In this document: positions 6,846 through 11,002 of the stretch, piece by piece
Layout of the letters: each line of letters starts with the position of its first letter
Numbering within the stretch: position 1 is the first letter of the stretch
Position numbers and translations under genes: made by a program
Notes under the pieces: model-generated
The model's database searches: none
Told to the model about the DNA's origin: nothing
The model's input: only the letters and a program-made list of their open reading frames with translations
Assembly (NCBI GenBank): GCA_016987375.1
Contig: PJRA01000211.1
Coordinates: 1-11,002, forward strand
Source: Brachionus koreanus
Taxonomy: Eukaryota > Rotifera > Eurotatoria > Ploima > Brachionidae
Reading direction: 5' to 3'
Length of the DNA stretch: 11,002 nucleotides

Positions 6846-7427
6846 ATGCTTTGCGATTCAAATTCACAATTGAAAGCTGAGTTTAGAAAGAAATTAAACA
6901 AGTATCTGGCTTCTAAGGCTAGCAACGAAGAGACATCTAAAAAGGAGAATTTATTGCAGAAATTTTCAGACAAGCGGATTATAGACTTGCTGTGCGAAAG
7001 CAAGAAAAAAGTAGAGCCCGTTTCGGACAAGAAATATCAAGAACAAGGCATTCTAAAACCGGTGGCCCTTCGGCCCAAAAGAGCAGCCTTGGAGCAAAGC
7101 AGCTACAGACTTTCGACTTGTCTAAATTCTGATTCTTCAATCGGTAAGAGGGATAGCATGTTCATGGATCATCGAGCAAGCTTGAGAGAGCGTAGAAATA
7201 CCAAGAGCAGGTCAATATGTGTTGATAATGGATGGCCGACAGATCAAGAAAGACCGTGTTTGAATCTAATGAAAAATTTTGTAAAACAAAGCGACGACGA
7301 TCTATTAAATAAAATTAACCGATATACACATTCAAGTGATAGTTTTTATGATCAAAATTGTTTTGACGATAAATTTATTCAGCAATTTAAAATCGATCTA
7401 AATCAAATTGAAAATGACATTAATTAA
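6846..7427 (+). CDS. 193-aa single-exon protein, basic N-terminal half and acidic C-terminus, unrecognised
   Basis: Complete ORF from ATG (context TAAAAATGC) to TAA, the longest uninterrupted single-exon ORF with its own ATG here. I do not recognise a family. Residues 8-75 are highly charged and likely helical (QLKAEFRKKLNKYL). Residues 85-125 are rich in Ser, Arg and Lys (SRS, RRNTKSRS, several R-x-x-S sites) and probably disordered and phosphorylated. Residues 148-193 are acidic and aromatic, ending NQIENDIN. A KEN tripeptide (33-35) and two RxxL strings (79-82, 110-113) resemble degrons for the anaphase-promoting complex; this is only a motif match. No signal peptide or membrane segment is present, so it is probably cytosolic or nuclear. 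Codon composition is less A+T-biased than the flanks, supporting a real gene. The previous stop and TATA boxes leave no room for an upstream exon unless there is a 5' UTR intron. Confidence 0.7.
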   Translation: MLCDSNSQLKAEFRKKLNKYLASKASNEETSKKENLLQKFSDKRIIDLLCESKKKVEPVSDKKYQEQGILKPVALRPKRAALEQSSYRLSTCLNSDSSIGKRDSMFMDHRASLRERRNTKSRSICVDNGWPTDQERPCLNLMKNFVKQSDDDLLNKINRYTHSSDSFYDQNCFDDKFIQQFKIDLNQIENDIN

Positions 7428-7448
7428 ATTTTATTTTAATATTTTATA

Positions 7449-7454
7449 AATAAA
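7449..7454 (+). terminator. Likely poly-A signal of the 193-aa gene
   Basis: AATAAA begins 22 bases after the stop codon, followed by a second overlapping AATAAT and a T-rich stretch. A very short 3' UTR would result. Confidence 0.4.
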
Positions 7455-8280
7455 TAATTTTATTTTTAATTTTTATCTGAAAAATCTATGAAATCAGTTT
7501 TAATAGTGACTTAATATGATCATGATATTTTTCTTTAAATTATTATTTAGTGTGCGTTAGTAATACGCTGATAAAAAATCTTACAAATATCTCTCAAATA
7601 GATTTATAAATAAGAGAAAAGGTATCTTATAAAAATATACAGTTTTAAAATTAAGAAGAATATACCTTTATTAAGAATAATAATAACATTAGTTTGTATA
7701 TGTGTTGACAAAAAAAAACTATTTTCTGAAAGTCGCATGTGTATTAGCTAAAAAAACTTTGAAGGTAACTGCTAATTAATCTAACTAATAAATAATTTAA
7801 TTAAAAAATTCTAAATAATAAAAATAACTACTGAATTAGCCCTAATCGAAAGCAATTCAGCGAAGCATCCATTAGCTCAATTTATTTTTGCGCAGGGCCA
7901 AGCTGATGTTAGCTGTTGGTTGGATGTGAACATAAGCTGAAAAAAATGGTATAAAATATATTTTTAGTATGATTTTTTTTTTTGTTTGAAATAAATTTAA
8001 AATAAAACTATTACAATTACACANAAGGTTAATTTTAAAAGAATCAGGAAATTCTTCCTTTTTTGGAAAGATTAAAATGAAAAAACCCTTCGAAATTTAA
8101 TTAAAAGGATTTCTGATTTTTTAATAATTTTGACGCAATAAAAAAAAATTTAACTAATGCGAGTAACGAAGCGTTAATTTTATATTTATGAATTATATTT
8201 GAGATTTAGACATTAATACTGAATTTCAAGATTCTAATAAAAATAAAATGAATTAGATTTAAAAATATAATTTTAGTACC
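7455..8280. other. AT-rich intergenic region with one GC-richer island and an N
   Basis: No supportable gene. The stretch 7831-7945 stands out: it is clearly less AT-rich, contains the inverted pair CTGAATT / AATTCAG (7834-7860), and on the - strand begins after an acceptor-like TTTTTTTCAG and reads VHIQPTANISLALRKNKLS before a stop. It may be an old repeat or exon relic, but I cannot name it. Position 8024 is an ambiguous base (N). Confidence 0.45.
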
Positions 8281-8314
8281 AAATAAAAAACCTCAGTAGC
8301 CAAAGGTTTTATTT
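8281..8314. repeat. Imperfect 11-base hairpin
   Basis: AAATAAAA-AA-CCT (8281-8293) pairs with AGGTTTTATTT (8304-8314) with a two-base bulge, around a CAGTAGCCAA loop. No gene context explains it; it may be part of an old miniature element. Confidence 0.35.
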
Positions 8315-9276
8315 ATAAAAATTCAAAAAAAATAAAATAATAATAATTTTAGAATATTCAACCACCTGATGGATTATCTGTTTATCTTTTCTAAAATATT
8401 GAAATATTATATTATTTTTACTTTATTATTTTAACTTATATTATTTTTTGTAACTTTTAGGAACAAATTTTTGGACTGAAATCGAACGGATTTTTTTAAT
8501 AATCAATTTTATCGATTTTGATTTTGAAATAGTATAACAGATAATTGATCAATCAAAGGGTTCAACGTCTTTTTCCATATGATCATTTTCATTTTTTTCT
8601 TCTGGCCGCAAACTCCTAGGTTACTAACACAAGATTGATTATATTTTGTTTTTTTAGGCATTTTTCATGAAATTTAATTTATTCTTAGGTAAGTTTTTAG
8701 TAAAATTTAGAAAAAAATATCAATAGAATATTAATAAACAAATTTGTTAAAAATCACATGATTTGAAGAGATTTTTCAAGAAAAATAAAGCAATAAAGTA
8801 AAAAAGTAAAACAATAGATTTGTTCAGAATTTTGTCTAAATTTAAGAAAAAAAGTAGGGTCATCGGAGGTGATAAGATTTAAATCAGAAAAAACACATTT
8901 TTTCCCTTTTTTAACCAACAAAAACCGCCACTAAACCCTTTTTTTTTCTAAATTATATTAGCATGTAGAGAATTTTATGCTCTTTCAGATTATGTATACT
9001 TTTTTAGGAAATCTAAGTTTTATCTTTGAGATTTTGAGTCTTAAAGAACAAGAATTTTTTAAAGGGTTTGCTATTTTTGGAATCCTGGGTGTAAAAAATT
9101 TTTTTTAGCCCACCCCAAAAAAAATTTTTTCATGAGGTTTTCGAGTGCGTAAATTACGAATTTTGAGTCAAAAATGTGGAATTTAGATAGCACTAAATTT
9201 TGAATTTCGTTAACTTTAACCAAACAAAAGTAAAAAGATTAAAATTATTTGGTTAGTAGAACTTCTTTTATTATTT
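8315..9276. other. AT-rich intergenic region before the retrotransposon
   Basis: No clear gene. It contains an exon-like string bounded by good splice sites at 8658-8688, reported separately among the findings, and a long A/T hairpin at 9093-9130. Short open frames such as the one starting near 8461 are T/A-rich and not convincing. Confidence 0.45.
9093..9130. repeat. 14-base perfect A/T hairpin with C-rich loop
   Basis: Six A plus eight T (9093-9106) are mirrored by eight A plus six T (9117-9130) around the loop AGCCCACCCC. The stem is made only of A:T pairs, so it is weak per base but long. It lies about 145 bases upstream of the truncated retrotransposon. Confidence 0.5.
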
Positions 9277-10318
9277 ATGCATCCAAACGTGTGGAATAGC
9301 CTAAAAAACTATTATGACTCTTCACTAGCATATGTTGTAAACAAAGGAGAAATATTAGAAATTTTTAAAATTACGGTTGGAGTCAATCAAAGAGGACCAC
9401 TTTCTTCTAAGCTATTCGCTATTTACTTAGAAGAGTTAGTAGAATCAATAGAAAGAGAAAACACTGGAATACATTAAGGAAGTCAACAAATCGCGATAAT
9501 CCTATACGCTGATGATATCCTACTCCTGAATACAGAAAAAAGCTAAATCCAAAGAGCGATCGAAATTTTTGAAACATATGGAAAAAAGAACGAAATAAGA
9601 TTCAACCCAGAAAAGACTCAACTCATTACATTTGGTAGCAAAAAAAATGAGAAAAAATGATAGATATTAAAATGAGCTCAAAAACATTAGAAAATACCCA
9701 AAAAATAAAATACCTGGGAGTGATGATCAATTCGAAAAACGATAACAGTGATCATGTAAAGCAAAGGATAAAAAATCGGAAACATTGGCATAATGAATAC
9801 ACCGCTAAAAACAAATATCAAAACCCGCCTTTACAAGAAATTCTGCCGACTAATACTCACCTATGGATGCAAGGCAATCAAGCTTAACCAAATTCACTTA
9901 AAAAGAATTAAAACAAAAGATGGCAACTTGGTGAAGAAAATGTTTGGACTCTGAAAGAGATCAAGAACAACTAAACTGATGGCGGCCCTTTATATGGAAC
10001 CAATGGAGAGAATATTGGTAAAGAGAAAACTGTCCTTCATTATGAGATTAGAAAAGAACAAATTTACAAAAAACACTAGTGAACAATATCCTAAATGAAA
10101 CAAGAGATAAAGAAAATAGAATTAGCAAAAAATTCGTGATAGATGTAATGAAAACCATCCTAGAAGAAAAAGACAATATAGAAAATATGGCAGCCAAAGC
10201 AAATGATAGGATAAAGCTTGAAAACAAGCTTAACAAAGAAGAAAGCAAAGATGGAACGATGAAGTCAATTAGTGAGAAAAACAGAAAAATCCTAGAACTA
10301 CTCCTCAAATCATATTAA
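9277..10318 (+). pseudogene. 5'-truncated, frameshifted non-LTR retrotransposon reverse transcriptase
   Basis: The first segment (9277-9477) holds the end of the fingers and the start of the palm: LKNYYDSSLAYVVNKGEI, then GVNQRGPLSSKLFAIYLEEL, the family's 'GVRQGGPLSPxLF' block with G changed to R. After an in-frame TAA the same frame continues IAIILYADDILLL, with the catalytic YADD at 9505-9516, then a TAA at 9544-9546 and FNPEKTQLITFG. A frameshift near 9657 leads to KYLGVMINSKN and HVKQRIKN (thumb). A second shift near 9790 gives LYKKFCRLILTYGCKAIKL and KRSRTTKLMAALYMEP, broken by a TGA at 9952-9954. A third near 10080 leads to a lysine-rich C-terminus ending ILELLLKSY and TAA at 10316-10318. 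Endonuclease and N-terminal RT regions are missing, typical of aborted target-primed integration. Clade uncertain (jockey/CR1/I-like). Confidence 0.85.
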
Positions 10319-10392
10319 AATAGATTTTATTTCTACTATTTTAAATTTTTTGTTTTTCCTTTTTTTTAACATCGCCCATGAGGTGTTTTCTG
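10319..10392 (+). other. 3' UTR of the truncated retrotransposon
   Basis: About 74 bases between the element's final stop codon and its trinucleotide tail. It is T-rich at first, then contains a less AT-biased ACATCGCCCATGAGGTG string, which may be the conserved 3' recognition end used by the element's own reverse transcriptase (inference). Confidence 0.5.
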
Positions 10393-10420
10393 AATAATAA
10401 TGATAATAATAATAATAATA
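10393..10420 (+). repeat. (AAT)n microsatellite tail of the retrotransposon
   Basis: Nine trinucleotide units of AAT/ATA, interrupted once by TGA, follow directly after the 3' UTR. Several non-LTR lineages end in short tandem repeats rather than poly-A, so this is best read as the element's 3' terminus. The following TATTTATTAATT resembles TTATTATTTAT at the 5' edge (around 9263-9274), a possible target-site duplication, but too AT-rich to be sure. Confidence 0.65.
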
Positions 10421-10495
10421 TTTATTAATTAAAAGAAAACATCAATATTCAAAAATTTAAAAAGCTAATTAAGTGATCAAGGTTAATTATCATAA
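10421..10495. other. Short AT-rich spacer
   Basis: Flanking sequence between the retrotransposon tail and the transposase-like scrap; nothing recognised. Confidence 0.5.
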
Positions 10496-10516
10496 CATGT
10501 CTACAAGCATTTCTAA

Positions 10517-10699
10517 AGTGTCTATATTTACAAAGTTCAAAACAAGTTAGACAATGATCGTTGCAAAAACATTCTCCAATTAACGAATACAATTCGAAAA
10601 AAAGTACTTGAATTTCTAAAAGAATCCTGGTGCTTAACTTTAGGTCAAGTTGCTAGTGTTGGTAGACCACGCAAGATGGCAAAAGCACTGAAGAAATAA
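10517..10699 (+). pseudogene. C-terminal scrap of a transposase-like protein (possibly MULE type)
   Basis: A 60-codon open stretch after a TAA at 10514-10516, ending in TAA at 10697-10699. It reads VYIYKVQNKLDNDRCKN, then TIRKKVLEFLKESWCLTLG and QVASVGRPRKMAKALKK. The ending, G-R-P-R-K then A-K-A-L, is like the GRPKKAxxAL ending of many MULE transposases after their SWIM zinc finger. Just upstream of the stop the same frame reads HVYKHF (10496-10513), which could be a worn C-K-H of that finger. The start is missing and a stop interrupts it, so it is a remnant. A general AT-hook protein is an alternative. Confidence 0.4.
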
Positions 10700-11002
10700 T
10701 ATATATATTTTTAATACTTTTAATTAATGATTTTCTTAAATAATTGACATTATATTAATTAAAAAAATTTAAATAAAATTGATATTTATTTTTATTGATG
10801 TTTAGACTATTGCTAAATTATAAAAATACTAACAAAAAGCATTTGCTCAATTTTAAAATAAAATAAAAAAAATTAATTGCAATGACATAATTTCCTGATA
10901 TCTCTAACCAAATTAAATTTTTTTGAGAGATTGTTAACACAATAAGAGTGAGCTCCATAAATGTTTATTCGACTGATTGATGCGATTGGATCAATTACAT
11001 AA
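10700..11002. other. AT-rich end of the window
   Basis: No ORF or repeat of note. The last ~80 bases (from about 10920) are slightly richer in G and C but show no recognisable coding pattern on either strand. Confidence 0.45.

Noticed and set aside
6833..7030. 65-codon - strand ORF opposite the start of the 193-aa gene
   Set aside because: A shadow of the + strand gene, with no promoter or motif of its own.
8024..8024. Ambiguous base N as a biological signal
   Set aside because: It is a sequencing or assembly ambiguity in an AT-rich stretch, not a feature.
8461..8536. Short ORF after an acceptor-like TTTTAG (NFWTEIERIF...)
   Set aside because: The translation quickly becomes I/F/D/N-rich low complexity, and the stretch ends without a donor; expected by chance.
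10048..10308. 86-codon - strand ORF opposite the retrotransposon C-terminus
   Set aside because: Ser/Phe/Leu-rich complement of a lysine/glutamate-rich coding stretch, which is the usual antisense artefact.
1..11002. CRISPR arrays, operons, ribosome binding sites, rRNA or tRNA genes
   Set aside because: Scanning both strands showed no regularly spaced repeats, no prokaryotic gene organisation and no recognisable structural RNA gene; the window is eukaryotic.

Overview
This is an AT-rich animal nuclear window, by eye roughly three-quarters A+T. It has spliced protein-coding exons, a 49-base intron, poly-A signals and decayed retrotransposon pieces, and no bacterial-style operons. The clearest gene is the 3' end of a KIAA0319/KIAA0319L-type PKD-domain membrane protein, which marks a metazoan. 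The base composition, tiny intron and style of the retroelement remnants suit a small invertebrate, most like a monogonont rotifer such as Brachionus. That placement is an inference from impression, not from a search.

Layout. Bases 1-3105 hold the last three coding exons of the KIAA0319-like gene on the + strand (137-977, 1027-1261, 2832-3105). They encode the end of a PKD domain, a juxtamembrane region, a CSGHG cysteine module, one transmembrane helix with a cysteine cluster, and an acidic cytoplasmic tail. The 1570-base last intron carries a 506-base inverted-repeat transposon (2170-2675) and a small exon-like ORF on the opposite strand (2017-2133). Bases 3106-6782 are mostly AT-rich intergenic DNA with two decayed non-LTR reverse-transcriptase tails: a CR1/L2-like scrap on the + strand (3525-3659) and an RTE-like fragment on the - strand (4242-4703). 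An unassigned 48-codon ORF lies next to the latter. Bases 6783-7427 hold an apparently intact single-exon gene (193 aa, unrecognised) with a TATA-like promoter and a poly-A signal. Bases 7428-9276 are non-coding AT-rich sequence with a few hairpins, one ambiguous base (N at 8024) and a possible 31-base first exon. Bases 9277-10420 are a 5'-truncated, frameshifted non-LTR retrotransposon with a YADD motif and a trinucleotide 3' tail. A likely MULE-type transposase C-terminal scrap (10517-10699) follows.

No shared pathway is visible. The window reads as the end of one conserved gene, one small lineage-specific gene, and a gap filled by at least five different mobile-element remnants of different types. 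I see no strong evidence of a new multi-gene system. The most worthwhile leads are the doubled cytoplasmic-tail motif in the KIAA0319-like gene, the palindrome-rich transposon in its intron, and the 193-aa orphan gene with degron-like motifs.
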